DNA of 59,976 bases, from assembly GCA_018650845.1 (NCBI GenBank), contig JABIFF010000014.1, forward strand, positions 1 through 59,976. The letters run 5' to 3'. The stretch comes from Chloroflexota bacterium. Lineage in GTDB: Bacteria; Chloroflexota; Dehalococcoidia; Lucifugimonadales; Lucifugimonadaceae. The position numbers and the translations under genes were made by a program. This document shows positions 43,168 to 52,137 of the stretch, piece after piece (the first letter of the stretch is position 1; the number at the start of each line of letters is the position of its first letter). Under the pieces are notes generated by a model. It saw only the letters and a list, made by a program, of their open reading frames with translations. It ran no database searches and had not been told where the DNA came from.

Positions 43168-44250
43168 TTAGTCGCCTACAGCGGCTAGCTTTCGAGCTTG
43201 CTCTTCCTGCAGAAGCGCATCGATGAAGCCATCGAGTTCGCCGCTCATCACGTTCTGCATCTGGTGGCTTGTGTAGCCAATGCGGTGATCGGTGATTCGA
43301 GACTGCGGGAAGTTGTAAGTGCGAATTTTCTCTGAACGATCACCCGAGCCAACCTGTGCTTTTCGGTTCGCACTAATCTCGGCGTTGCGTTCACGAAGTT
43401 TCATGTCCCAAAGTCTCGAACGAAGAATTTCCATTCCCTGTAGTTTGTTCTGTAGCTGGGAACGCTCATTCTGACACTGAACTACCAGCCCAGTAGGAAG
43501 GTGAGTAATACGAATGGCTGTCGCCACTTTGTTCACATTCTGGCCACCTGCTCCACCTGAATGGAACACATCGATTTTCAGTTCGTTGTCTTCGATCACG
43601 AGGTCGAGTTCTTCTGCCTTAGGCATCACCGCAACAGTTGCTGTTGAAGTATGAATACGTCCCTGTGACTCGGTTTCCGGAACCCGCTGAACTCGGTGCA
43701 CTCCACTTTCGAGGTGAAGGCGCTGGTATGCCCGTTCGCCTTCGATCTCGATCGTCACTTCCTTGAGTCCGCCCACACCTGTGGAGTTCTCGCTGAGGAC
43801 TTTGATTTTCCATTTGCGGCTTTCTGCGTAGCGCTGGTACATGCGGTACACCTCGGCGGCGAACAGCCCAGCTTCGTCACCACCAGCACCCGCTCGAATT
43901 TCGACTACCGCGTCAGCGTGTTCAGTCTCATCCTTTGGAAGAAGTTCGAGTTTGATCTCATCAAATAGAGTCGTGAGCTTTTCTTTCAGCTCGGCAGCTT
44001 CCATGTTCGCCATCTCGAGAACTTCTTCGTCGTCCTCTTCAGCGATCATCTCTTCGGCACCTTCAAGGTCCGTCTGAGCGCTCGTCATTTGATTCCAGAG
44101 TTCAACCACGTGTTGGAGCTGGCTGTATTCCTGCCCCAACTTACGTATTGCGTTCGGGTTGGACGCTGTTTCAGGTTCCGACATAAGGCGTTCAACCTCA
44201 CCATGTCGGTCGGCGATTTCTTTTAGACGGGCTTCCATTGATTGCTGCAT
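43168..44250 (-). CDS. prfA: Peptide chain release factor 1
   Basis: Reads UAA and UAG stop codons and releases the peptide. It has 360 residues. Seen: IRAGAGGDEAGLFA, the codon-reading PET tripeptide at 191-193 within RVPETESQGRIHTSTATVAV, the catalytic GGQ at 235-237 in HSGGAGGQNVNKV, and EKIRTYNFPQSRITDHRIGY, which separates RF1 from RF2. No frameshift is needed, as expected for RF1. prmC follows. Confidence 0.97.
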   Translation of the reverse strand: MQQSMEARLKEIADRHGEVERLMSEPETASNPNAIRKLGQEYSQLQHVVELWNQMTSAQTDLEGAEEMIAEEDDEEVLEMANMEAAELKEKLTTLFDEIKLELLPKDETEHADAVVEIRAGAGGDEAGLFAAEVYRMYQRYAESRKWKIKVLSENSTGVGGLKEVTIEIEGERAYQRLHLESGVHRVQRVPETESQGRIHTSTATVAVMPKAEELDLVIEDNELKIDVFHSGGAGGQNVNKVATAIRITHLPTGLVVQCQNERSQLQNKLQGMEILRSRLWDMKLRERNAEISANRKAQVGSGDRSEKIRTYNFPQSRITDHRIGYTSHQMQNVMSGELDGFIDALLQEEQARKLAAVGD

Positions 44251-44328
44251 GATTTGAGATTACCAGTTAGTTCGATCAAAACGTAAAACTGAACGAAGGT
44301 TCAGTGGGGTGGAAATACGTTGAACTCG

Positions 44329-45612
44329 CTACTGGTTGCCAGCAGATCGGACATGTTCGGCGATAGAAGCGGCATCAAGGTTTACTTCTGCCTGTGTACC
44401 GCCTTCGCCAAGACCCTTTACCGACGCAACACCTGTTTCCACTTCACGATCGCCAATAATCACTACGTTCGAGGCATTCTGCTGGTTGGCGAAACGCATT
44501 TGAGCCTTCATCGAGCGGCTCGGTGCAAGCACGGTTGAAACATTGGCGGCTCGTAATGCTGTTGCGAGCTTGGCCCCGGCCGATGCTGCGCCACCAAGTG
44601 ACACCACGACGATGTCGGGGCCTGCGGATGGAGTGATTTCGGCTTCTTGCTTCTTGAGTTCGAGAATCATTCGTTCGATTCCTGATCCGAAACCGATTGC
44701 AGGAGTTTCTTGCCCGCCGAGAATCCCAATCAGCGGATCGTATCGACCGCCAGCCAGCAATGTTCCTTGTCCGCCAGCATCGAGAGGTTCGTATTCAAAT
44801 ACGGTGCGGTTGTAGTAATCGAGCCCACGTACAAGACGGTGGTCGACCTTGTACGAGAAGTTTGGGTAGACCTCTTTTAGATTGTCGAGGAGAGACAGAA
44901 GTTCGTCCCAGTGCTCTTTGGCTTCACCCTGGATGTAGTCGACAGATTTTGGAGCAGCGTCGGCAAGAGCCTGTGTTTCGCGAGCCTTCGAATCGAGTAC
45001 ACGTAGAGGTGCACGATCGAGTCGAGCACGATCAAGCTTTGGAAGCTGGTCGGCTACCCCACGGAAGTACTGTTCGAGATCTTTAAGGTAGGCGTCACGA
45101 CCTTCAGGGTCACCGAGGCTGTTCAGCCTTAGAGTGACATTCTTTATTCCAAGATCAGCAATGTACTTCCAACCGAGCTCGATAATTTCTGCATCGACCT
45201 TTGGTGATTGGTCGCCAATGGCCTCGCAACCGAACTGGTGGTGCTGACGGAATCGACCAGCCTGTGGGCGTTCGTATCGGAACATCGGAGCCATGTAGAA
45301 CATTCGCACCGGCTGAGGACTGTTGTGCAATCCGTTTTCGATGTACGCCCGGCAAACCGAAGCTGTGCCTTCGGGACGAAGCGTTATTCCATCGCCGCCG
45401 TGATCTTCGAACGAGTACATCTCTTTTTGAACGATGTCAGTCTCGTCGCCAACGCCACGCTGGAAGAGGTTTGTATCTTCAAACGTAGGAGTGTCGATCC
45501 TGTGGTAGCCGAACTGGTTCGCTACTTTGCGAGCGACCTTGTAAACGTGACCCCAGTAAGGTTGGTCTTCAGGGAGTATGTCGGCGGTGCCTCTTGGGCG
45601 TTTGAAGTTCAT
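44329..45612 (-). CDS. hisS: Histidine--tRNA ligase
   Basis: Class II aminoacyl-tRNA synthetase. It has 427 residues. Seen: FKRPRGTADILPEDQPYW (motif 1 region), LRPEGTASVCRAYIENG and FRYERPQAGRFRQHHQFGCEAIG (motif 2), the histidine-binding LVRGLDYYNRTVFEY, GGRYDPLIGILGG, GFGSGIERMI (motif 3) and an anticodon-binding C-terminal domain. It is separated from guaB3 by an 83-base gap with a hairpin. Confidence 0.97.
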   Translation of the reverse strand: MNFKRPRGTADILPEDQPYWGHVYKVARKVANQFGYHRIDTPTFEDTNLFQRGVGDETDIVQKEMYSFEDHGGDGITLRPEGTASVCRAYIENGLHNSPQPVRMFYMAPMFRYERPQAGRFRQHHQFGCEAIGDQSPKVDAEIIELGWKYIADLGIKNVTLRLNSLGDPEGRDAYLKDLEQYFRGVADQLPKLDRARLDRAPLRVLDSKARETQALADAAPKSVDYIQGEAKEHWDELLSLLDNLKEVYPNFSYKVDHRLVRGLDYYNRTVFEYEPLDAGGQGTLLAGGRYDPLIGILGGQETPAIGFGSGIERMILELKKQEAEITPSAGPDIVVVSLGGAASAGAKLATALRAANVSTVLAPSRSMKAQMRFANQQNASNVVIIGDREVETGVASVKGLGEGGTQAEVNLDAASIAEHVRSAGNQ

Positions 45613-45636
45613 GCGAATGATTGTCTCTTAAACGAA

Positions 45637-45664
45637 GGCGCCAGCACAGTGTTGTGCTGGCGCC
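45637..45664 (-). terminator. Strong hairpin between guaB3 and hisS, probable terminator
   Basis: A perfect 12-pair stem, GGCGCCAGCACA with TGTGCTGGCGCC, and a GTGT loop, 32 bases after the guaB3 stop. The following T-tract on the minus strand is weak (TTCGTTT), so termination may be partial and some readthrough into hisS is possible. Confidence 0.6.
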
Positions 45665-45695
45665 ATATTCACGTTTTGTTTGACGTTGCCGTCGG

Positions 45696-46838
45696 TTAGG
45701 AACCGAGACCTGCCTGTTGGTAGATCTTGCCTTCAGTCTTGATTGCCGGAGCGTAGACCATTCGAGCCTTGTTCATTTCTCGAATTGTCTCTGCGCCAAC
45801 GTAACCCATACATACCTGCAAGGCTCCGACCAGGTTCAACGTACCGTCTGTGCGTGAAGATGGACCGTAGAGCAGTTGATGCAAGCTGTATTCAGTACCC
45901 ATGTTGATTCGCGTGCCACGAGGTAGCGAATCGTGCCAAGTTGCCATGCCCCAGTGGTAGCCCTTTGCAGGTGCTTCCTCTGTCTTGGCGAACGGGCTGC
46001 CGATCATTACGGCGTTGGCACCAGCGGCGAATGACTTACAAACGTCACCACCGGTTCGGATACCACCGTCGGTGATGATAGGGATGTACTGGCCAGTCTC
46101 TTTGAAGAAATCATCTCGGGCTGCGGCACACTCGATGGTGGCGCTGACCTGAGGGATTCCGATTCCGAGAACTTCTCGGCTTGTGCAAACAGATCCAGGT
46201 CCGACTCCAACCATGATGCCCGCAATACCTTGCTGCATCAGTTCCTTGGTTACTTCGTAAGAAACAGTGTTTCCAACCAGAACCGGAACGTCGAGGTCTT
46301 TGATCATGTCCGAGAACACGAGGCCTTTGAGGCTCTTCGATGAGTGTCGTGCGGTAACAACAGTTCCCTGCACAACAACCATGTCGGCTCCGGCTTCAAC
46401 AGCCAGTGGAGCCATTCGCTTTGCGTTCTGAGGTACGAACGAAACAGCGGCAACACCGCCGCCTTTTTTCACTTCCTCAACCTTCTTCGCAATTAGCTCG
46501 GGCTTCTGCGGGGCTGAGTAGATCCTCTGCATGATCGCCGTTGCCTCTTCACGAGGCGAAGCAGCAATCTCTTCATATATGGCGTCGGTGTCTTCATAGC
46601 GGGTGTGTAGCCCGTCCATGTTCATGACAGCCAAACCGCCGGCCTTGGTCATTTCGATTGCGAATTTCGGATCAACCACAGCGTCCATTGCAGAGGCAAT
46701 AAATGGGACATCTAGCTTGATTCCGTCGAAATTCGTCGACAGGTCAGCCATTTCAGGGTTAATCGTGATGTCGCCAGGGGCGATGGCTACATCGTCAAAT
46801 CCGTATGCGGGCTTAAGTTCCTTGAAGTTACGTGGCAC
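45696..46838 (-). CDS. guaB3: GuaB3-type IMP dehydrogenase family protein (no CBS domains)
   Basis: A 380-residue TIM-barrel protein of the IMPDH/GMP reductase family. Seen: LKPAYGFDDVAIAPGD, the SAMDAVVDP segment, a GLAVMNMDGLHTRYED region, catalytic-loop Cys218 in GVGPGSVCTSREVLGIG, and ITDGGIRTGGDVCKSFAAGANAVMIGSPFA. The barrel has no inserted CBS pair. The N-terminus and the MNMDGL motif fit the GuaB3 group of actinobacteria and cyanobacteria, whose exact reaction (IMP dehydrogenase, GMP reductase or both) is not settled for all members. Start is GTG with GGAG eight bases upstream. A canonical guaB is not in the window. Confidence 0.85.
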   Translation of the reverse strand: MPRNFKELKPAYGFDDVAIAPGDITINPEMADLSTNFDGIKLDVPFIASAMDAVVDPKFAIEMTKAGGLAVMNMDGLHTRYEDTDAIYEEIAASPREEATAIMQRIYSAPQKPELIAKKVEEVKKGGGVAAVSFVPQNAKRMAPLAVEAGADMVVVQGTVVTARHSSKSLKGLVFSDMIKDLDVPVLVGNTVSYEVTKELMQQGIAGIMVGVGPGSVCTSREVLGIGIPQVSATIECAAARDDFFKETGQYIPIITDGGIRTGGDVCKSFAAGANAVMIGSPFAKTEEAPAKGYHWGMATWHDSLPRGTRINMGTEYSLHQLLYGPSSRTDGTLNLVGALQVCMGYVGAETIREMNKARMVYAPAIKTEGKIYQQAGLGS

Positions 46839-47125
46839 CTTCGGGACTCCTCACATCGGTTACGAGCCGAATTTACTAATTCCTACTTAGAAATTGACCT
46901 TCCGGCACGTCGGTGTCCGGAGGTGGTTACGAATTTCGCCGCAGGTAAATTCGGACTTAGTATACGCCCGAATATTTCGGTTCGTACACCCCGAAATTAA
47001 GACGATGTTAAAGCTTTAAATTTCTGTGAAAAGACTATGATTGGCTAATTCGATAAGACTCGGGATTGCCGACGATATTTACTCCTTGATTCTATGAACT
47101 TAGAACATAAAAAATTGGCGACAGT

Positions 47126-48112
47126 ATGAACTATTCAGGAAGCATTACCGATGTGACTGGCATCACCGTCGGGCACTACACCGATCTAACTAACGGAACT
47201 GGTTGCACGGTAATTCTGAGCGATGAACCCGCAAATGCCGGTATGGAAGTTCGCGGAGCCGCACCCGGTAGTCGTGAAACTGCTCTGCTCGATCCCTTGG
47301 CGAGTGCCCAGTGGGTTAACGGTGTGACGCTGACCGGTGGAAGTGCGTTTGGTCTCGACTCTCCGGGCGGAGTAGTTCGCTATCTCGAAGAACAAGGCGT
47401 TGGCGTGAAATTTGGGCGCACCCGAATTCCACTTATTCCAGCAGCCGTAGTTTTCGATCTAGGGTTCATCAACTCCGAAGTTCGCCCAACAGGTGATGAT
47501 GGCTACTCTGCAGCCGCCAGCGCTTCGAAAGATTTTGCGACCGGGAACGTTGGGGCTGGGACGGGTTCAACCGTTGCAAAGCTCCTCGGTGCTCCATCTT
47601 CTATTAAGGGCGGTGTCGGGACTGCTTCTGTGAAAATGCCGAACGGTGCGACTGTTGGAGCGCTGATGGTTGTGAACGCAATTGGCGGGATCGTCGATCC
47701 TGAGAACGGCGAAATTGTCGCTGGACCCCAAACTCCAGACGGCTTTGCTGATTCGATCGACCTGATGATCGATCGTCCACCAAAGGACCGAGGTTTCTTC
47801 CGCAATACCACCATTGGCGTCGTTGTCACTGACGCACCGCTCGACAAAATTGGCGCAACACGCTTGGCCATCGCAGGGCAAGACGGAATTGCGCTCGCAA
47901 TTAGACCGTCACACACAGCAAACGATGGCGATACGGTCTTTGGTTTATCTACCGGCACACATCCCGATCCGATCCCCGGTGATGTCCTACACGCAGCAGC
48001 TTTGAAGGCTGTGACCGGGGCGATTTTGAACGCAATAGATTCAGCCGAATCACTCGGCGGAGTGCTTTCTGCTGCCGACGCAAAAACTGAACTGGCAAAG
48101 AAAGGGAATTAG
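47126..48112 (+). CDS. P1 family (S58) self-processing peptidase
   Basis: An N-terminal-nucleophile hydrolase of the DmpA/P1 family. It has 328 residues. Seen: ITDVTGITVGHYTD at the N-terminus, LTGGSAFGLDSPGGVVRYLEEQG, GNVGAGTGSTV, GGVGTASVKMPNGATVGALMVVNAIG and TTIGVVVTDAPLDK. By analogy with DmpA, the chain should cut itself before the strand that starts TTIGVVV, between Asn227 and Thr228, leaving Thr228 as nucleophile. Substrates of this family are mostly D- or beta-amino-acid peptides or unknown. It ends two bases before the DUF2520 gene, suggesting translational coupling. Confidence 0.88.
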   Translation: MNYSGSITDVTGITVGHYTDLTNGTGCTVILSDEPANAGMEVRGAAPGSRETALLDPLASAQWVNGVTLTGGSAFGLDSPGGVVRYLEEQGVGVKFGRTRIPLIPAAVVFDLGFINSEVRPTGDDGYSAAASASKDFATGNVGAGTGSTVAKLLGAPSSIKGGVGTASVKMPNGATVGALMVVNAIGGIVDPENGEIVAGPQTPDGFADSIDLMIDRPPKDRGFFRNTTIGVVVTDAPLDKIGATRLAIAGQDGIALAIRPSHTANDGDTVFGLSTGTHPDPIPGDVLHAAALKAVTGAILNAIDSAESLGGVLSAADAKTELAKKGN

Positions 48113-48114
48113 TA

Positions 48115-49020
48115 ATGAGCCCGATCCCTGAACTCAATAAAGAAACTCCAATTGCCGTGATAGCCGCGGGTCGGCTGGGTTCAAGCTTGGCGATTGCACT
48201 GGATAACGCCGGTTACAACGTCGCTGCTATATCGAGCAGACAGGCGAGTCATCGTGAGTGGATTGGCTCTCGCGTAGAAAATGCTGTGGTTGTTGAAAAC
48301 CCTCAGACGGCCGTCAACGTCGCAAACATCATATTCATCACAGCCCCCGACTCGACTATCGAAGAAATCTGTTCAGATATCGAATGGCGAACGCATCAGG
48401 CGGTAATTCACTGTGCTGGTGTACTGCCCTTATCTGCATTGGATCGAGCACGAATCGCTGGAGCTGAAACCGCAGCATTTCATCCTCTTCAAACATTTCC
48501 TTCTGCCGATTCATCAGAGCGACTAAAGGACGTTTCGTTCGCTACAGAGTCGGTGAATCCTGCCCTTTTCTACTGGCTCAGAATTCTGGCAACTGATCTT
48601 GGTGGCTCTGCATTCAAGATCGAATCATCTCAGCGAGCCGCCTATCACGCCTCGGCTGTGATGGCATGTGGACTGCTTGCAGGTCTAACCGGTCTAGCCG
48701 CTGAAATGTGGGAGCCACTGGGAATCGATCGTGCCGACGCCCTGAAACGCCTAATTCCTCTTCTGAGAGCGACTGTCGATGCTCTCGATGAAAAAGGATT
48801 GCCAGATGCAGTAACCGGACCGTTTGTTCGCGGTGACGTCGAAACAATCACGACTCATTTGAACGCTACAGCTGCTAAATCGCCAGAAACCGGTAACGCT
48901 TACGCCGCACTTGCCGAAGCGTCATTGCACATAGCTAAAGAACAGGGCGGGTTATCCGATTCCGCTTATGCACGCATCAAATTGCTGCTTTCTGACGAAA
49001 ATCAAACCCAGAAAACCTAA
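48115..49020 (+). CDS. DUF2520 Rossmann-fold protein, candidate ketopantoate reductase
   Basis: A 301-residue protein with an N-terminal NAD(P)-binding fold (IAVIAAGRLGSSLAIALDNAGY; the usual GxGxxG is here AAGRLG) and strands VANIIFITAPDSTIEEI and VIHCAGVLP. A helical C-terminal DUF2520 domain follows (AAYHASAVMACGLLAGLTGLA and LRATVDALDEKGLPDAVTGPFVRGD). The layout resembles pyrroline-5-carboxylate and ketopantoate reductases. panB and panC follow on the same strand, and no panE is present, so it may reduce ketopantoate to pantoate. That is inference from context and from my recollection that PanG-type reductases are of this kind. The coupled upstream gene is a P1 peptidase. Confidence 0.75.
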   Translation: MSPIPELNKETPIAVIAAGRLGSSLAIALDNAGYNVAAISSRQASHREWIGSRVENAVVVENPQTAVNVANIIFITAPDSTIEEICSDIEWRTHQAVIHCAGVLPLSALDRARIAGAETAAFHPLQTFPSADSSERLKDVSFATESVNPALFYWLRILATDLGGSAFKIESSQRAAYHASAVMACGLLAGLTGLAAEMWEPLGIDRADALKRLIPLLRATVDALDEKGLPDAVTGPFVRGDVETITTHLNATAAKSPETGNAYAALAEASLHIAKEQGGLSDSAYARIKLLLSDENQTQKT

Positions 49021-49125
49021 CGAGAGCCGCACAAACCCTCGAAATGGGTAATAATGAACGGACGCAAGTGAACTAAGGCTTGGCGGCTAGCAAGGTGCAG
49101 TCGACCGGGAGCGGAGGTACACGAA

Positions 49126-49986
49126 ATGGCTATACGCCGAATCACAACACACAAGATTCAGCAGATGAAACGCCGTGGCGAGCCGATCCCAATGGTGACG
49201 GCATACGACTACACGGCAGCTCGCATTGTTGACGCATCAGGGATTCCAATGATCCTTGTTGGCGACAGTATGGGCCACGTTGTTCTTGGTCACGACTCAA
49301 CAATTCCAGTAACCGTTGACGATATTGTCGGCGCGTCGGCTGCGGTTGTTCGCGGTACGACCAAACCCCTCATCGTTGCTGACATGCCGTTCCTTAGCTA
49401 TCAAATCGATGCTGAAACGGCTCTTCGGAACGCAGCACGCCTCATTCAAGAAGGCGGCGCACAGGCAGTCAAACTCGAAGGCGGCAAGACAGTTGCACCT
49501 ATCGTTCGACGTCTTGCTGATGCTGGGCTAGCGGTTATGGGCCACATTGGTCTTACTCCGCAACATGTAAATCAACTTGGTGGCTACCGAGTTCAAGGAA
49601 AGACAGAATCTGCCGCTAACAGCGTTCTTGAAGATGCTTTGGCGCTTCAGGATGCGGGCGCATTCGCAATCGTTCTCGAACTGATTCCAGTCGAACTTGC
49701 GAAGAAGATCACCGAGACTCTCGATATTCCGACTATCGGAATTGGTGCGGGTGTTCACTGTGATGGTCAGGTTCAGGTGTTCCACGACATGCTTGGTCTT
49801 GATCCTGATTTCAGGCCTCGCCACTCAGGCAAGTACGCCGATCTGGCTCCGATCATCAAGGATGCGCTTGAGCGATATGGCGATGATGTGCGCGAGGGAA
49901 CGTTCCCGACCGACGCACAATCGTTCTTCTCTGATGAGTCACGAGTGCGCTCTTCTGCCCCTAGCAAAGCTGATTCAGGCGAGTAA
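49126..49986 (+). CDS. panB: 3-methyl-2-oxobutanoate hydroxymethyltransferase
   Basis: First committed step of pantothenate synthesis: makes ketopantoate from 2-oxoisovalerate and methylenetetrahydrofolate. It has 286 residues. Seen: [41 protein letters not shown], metal-ligand [64 protein letters not shown]. The start has a full GGAGGT seven bases upstream (49113-49118), stronger than most sites here. panC follows after four bases. Confidence 0.96.
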   Translation: MAIRRITTHKIQQMKRRGEPIPMVTAYDYTAARIVDASGIPMILVGDSMGHVVLGHDSTIPVTVDDIVGASAAVVRGTTKPLIVADMPFLSYQIDAETALRNAARLIQEGGAQAVKLEGGKTVAPIVRRLADAGLAVMGHIGLTPQHVNQLGGYRVQGKTESAANSVLEDALALQDAGAFAIVLELIPVELAKKITETLDIPTIGIGAGVHCDGQVQVFHDMLGLDPDFRPRHSGKYADLAPIIKDALERYGDDVREGTFPTDAQSFFSDESRVRSSAPSKADSGE

Positions 49987-49990
49987 CTAA

Positions 49991-50827
49991 ATGCGAGTGA
50001 TTCGCACAGCCGCTGAGATGCGGGAAGTTCGTCGCGGAATATCTGGCTCAGTGGGGCTAGTCGCTACTTTGGGTGGAATTCACGTTGGGCACACTGCCCA
50101 CTTGGATGCGCTGCGCCCGATGTGCGACGTTCTTGTCGGTTCTCTGTTTTTGAATCCAACTCAGTTCAGCGAGAACGAAGATCTCTCAAAATACCCGGCG
50201 AACGAAGCTGCCGATCTCGCAGAGTTTGAAAAGCACGGTGCTGACATCGTGTTTGCCCCGTCGGTGGACGAGATTTACCCTGACGACGAAACTGTTCCGC
50301 AGGTCGACCCCGGTCCATTCGCAAAATTGTTAGACGGTGTTCATCGCCCGGGCCATTTCGGTGGGGTCGCTACCGTTGTGAATCGACTTTTCTCGATCAT
50401 TTCACCGACTAAAGCGACGTTCGGTGAGAAAGATGCTCAGCAGCTTCGAATCATCCAGTATGTGAACGATTCGCTCGGACTCGGCATCGATATTATTCCG
50501 ATTACCACTGTTCGAGAAGATGATGGTTTAGCTGTAAGTAGTCGGAATACTTACTTGTCTCCTGAAGAACGTCAGGCTGCCACGATTCTGTTCAATGCAC
50601 TCACAGTCGCAAAGCTGTCGTTCGATTCGGGTGAGCGATCAGGCGAAGTACTGCGCTTTATGCTTTCGTCTGTGTTGGCTGGAGAACCATTGGCAGAAGT
50701 GGAATATGCGTCCATAGCCGATGTCGACACGTTCGAAGAGCTTGACTATGTCGAGCATTCTGCACGCGCACTGCTCGCCGTAAAAATCGGAAACGCTCGC
50801 TTGATTGACAATTTCCTATTGGCTTAA
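49991..50827 (+). CDS. panC: Pantothenate synthetase
   Basis: ATP-dependent joining of pantoate and beta-alanine. It has 278 residues. Seen: the first ATP motif reads ATLGGIHVGHTAHL (26-34 for TLGGIHVGH), where most enzymes have TMGALHxGH, so Met to Leu and Ala to Gly changes are present. Also LFLNPTQFSENEDLSKYP, HRPGHFGGVATVVNRLF, FGEKDAQQLRIIQ and AVSSRNTYLSPEER, all canonical. The remaining motifs are intact, so activity is expected. It lies downstream of panB. Confidence 0.94.
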   Translation: MRVIRTAAEMREVRRGISGSVGLVATLGGIHVGHTAHLDALRPMCDVLVGSLFLNPTQFSENEDLSKYPANEAADLAEFEKHGADIVFAPSVDEIYPDDETVPQVDPGPFAKLLDGVHRPGHFGGVATVVNRLFSIISPTKATFGEKDAQQLRIIQYVNDSLGLGIDIIPITTVREDDGLAVSSRNTYLSPEERQAATILFNALTVAKLSFDSGERSGEVLRFMLSSVLAGEPLAEVEYASIADVDTFEELDYVEHSARALLAVKIGNARLIDNFLLA

Positions 50828-50883
50828 CAGCGTCCGGAAAATACGGTTGGCTGTTTGGCAGGGTTACCTCTACGATTTAGCGC

Positions 50884-51663
50884 ATGAAAATTCTTGTAAC
50901 AAACGACGACGGATTCGATAACCCCGCGATATGGGCATTGGTGCGTGCGGTTCAGCCGCTCGGTGAAGTGACAGTAGTCGCCCCCGCCGGCAACCAATCA
51001 GGTGTCGGCACAGCACTCACACTTCGCACTTCACTGAAGATCAACGAAGCTCCGAGTCGTGTCGATGGGGTCAAGTGCTACGCAGTCAGCGGCACACCAG
51101 CCGATTCGGTAGTTTTGGGGCTTGAGCACGTACTGCTCGGTGGCGCCGATATCGTCGTTTCAGGAATTAACCCTGGCTTCAACACAAGCCGCAACGTCTT
51201 CATCTCAGGCACGATGGGTGCTGCGATCCAGGCATCTGGAAAAGGCGTGAAAGCCTGCGCATTCTCAATGGATGCCGAAGATAATTTCGAAGACCCAATT
51301 GTCAAAAAAGTCATTGAGACGATCGTCGTAGAGGCGTTGAAGCCTGAAACGCAGCATGCGGGTCTCTTCAACGTGAACATCCCTACGTTCAGCGAAACTC
51401 CAATTGCAGGTGCAGAAGGCGCAGCCCCGGCTCCTTCCGAGTTTGTGAGCCACATCAATGCTCATAGCGATGGCGGATACGAGATCGTTTCTGGTCTTGC
51501 ACTGATTATCAACGGTGAAGAACTGCAGCACGGTACCGATGTAGAAACGCTAAGCCGCAACAAGATCGCCATCTCGTCATTGGAAGGTCCTTCGCTCGCC
51601 CACCAGCCTCATGACCCCACACTTCAGCGAATGATCGACGCTGCGAACCGCGTTATAGGTTGA
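50884..51663 (+). CDS. surE: 5'/3'-nucleotidase SurE
   Basis: Metal-dependent phosphatase of nucleoside monophosphates, linked to stationary-phase survival. It has 259 residues. Seen: the metal-binding LVTNDDGFDNPAIWALV at the N-terminus, VVAPAGNQSGVGTALTL, YAVSGTPADSVVLGL, VSGINPGFNTSRNVFISGTMGAAIQA and NVNIP. It is 56 bases after panC and may be in the same unit. Confidence 0.94.
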   Translation: MKILVTNDDGFDNPAIWALVRAVQPLGEVTVVAPAGNQSGVGTALTLRTSLKINEAPSRVDGVKCYAVSGTPADSVVLGLEHVLLGGADIVVSGINPGFNTSRNVFISGTMGAAIQASGKGVKACAFSMDAEDNFEDPIVKKVIETIVVEALKPETQHAGLFNVNIPTFSETPIAGAEGAAPAPSEFVSHINAHSDGGYEIVSGLALIINGEELQHGTDVETLSRNKIAISSLEGPSLAHQPHDPTLQRMIDAANRVIG

Positions 51664-51733
51664 CGAGTAGCCGCTAAGTATCCAGAATCTCGCCAGTACA
51701 GCTAACTTAACCCACTGGTGCGAGGAAAATACG

Positions 51734-52060
51734 ATGCTCTACGAACTACGCGTTTACGAATGTCTGCCCGGACGACTTCCGGCTATCAACGCTCGATTCG
51801 CCAATCACACGATCAAGCTGTTCGAAAAGCACGGCATCAAGAACATTGGTTACTGGACTACTGACGTCGGCGAAAGCAATCACGAACTTACCTACATGGT
51901 GGCTTTCGAAGATGCGAACCAACGTGCTGCCGCGTGGGATGCATTCCGAAACGACCCCGAATGGGCGAAGGTCACTGAAGAGTCTCACAGAGACGGACTA
52001 ATCGTGAAGAATGTTCGCAACCAGCTGCTAACGCCAACACCGTACTCGCCAATGCAATAG
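51734..52060 (+). CDS. NIPSNAP family protein
   Basis: A 108-residue ferredoxin-like alpha-beta barrel protein. Seen: MLYELRVYECLPGRLPAINARFANHTIKLFEKHGIKNIGYWTT, then LTYMVAFEDANQRAAAWDAFRNDPEWAKV, the classic NIPSNAP order. Bacterial members have no settled function; they often sit near genes for breakdown of lipids or xenobiotics, and here a Cys-less thiolase follows after 77 bases. No catalytic residues can be named. Confidence 0.88.
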   Translation: MLYELRVYECLPGRLPAINARFANHTIKLFEKHGIKNIGYWTTDVGESNHELTYMVAFEDANQRAAAWDAFRNDPEWAKVTEESHRDGLIVKNVRNQLLTPTPYSPMQ

Positions 52061-52137
52061 CTGTTCGATTCACCCCATGAATCGGCAACAGGTGTGCCTG
52101 AAAATCACCTAGTGCAGGCGCAATCGAGTTAACAAAA

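Noticed and set aside
46839..47125. Riboswitch or T-box in the divergent guaB3 / P1 peptidase region
   Set aside because: I saw only a TATACT-like box on the minus strand without a matching -35, and no purine-riboswitch core.
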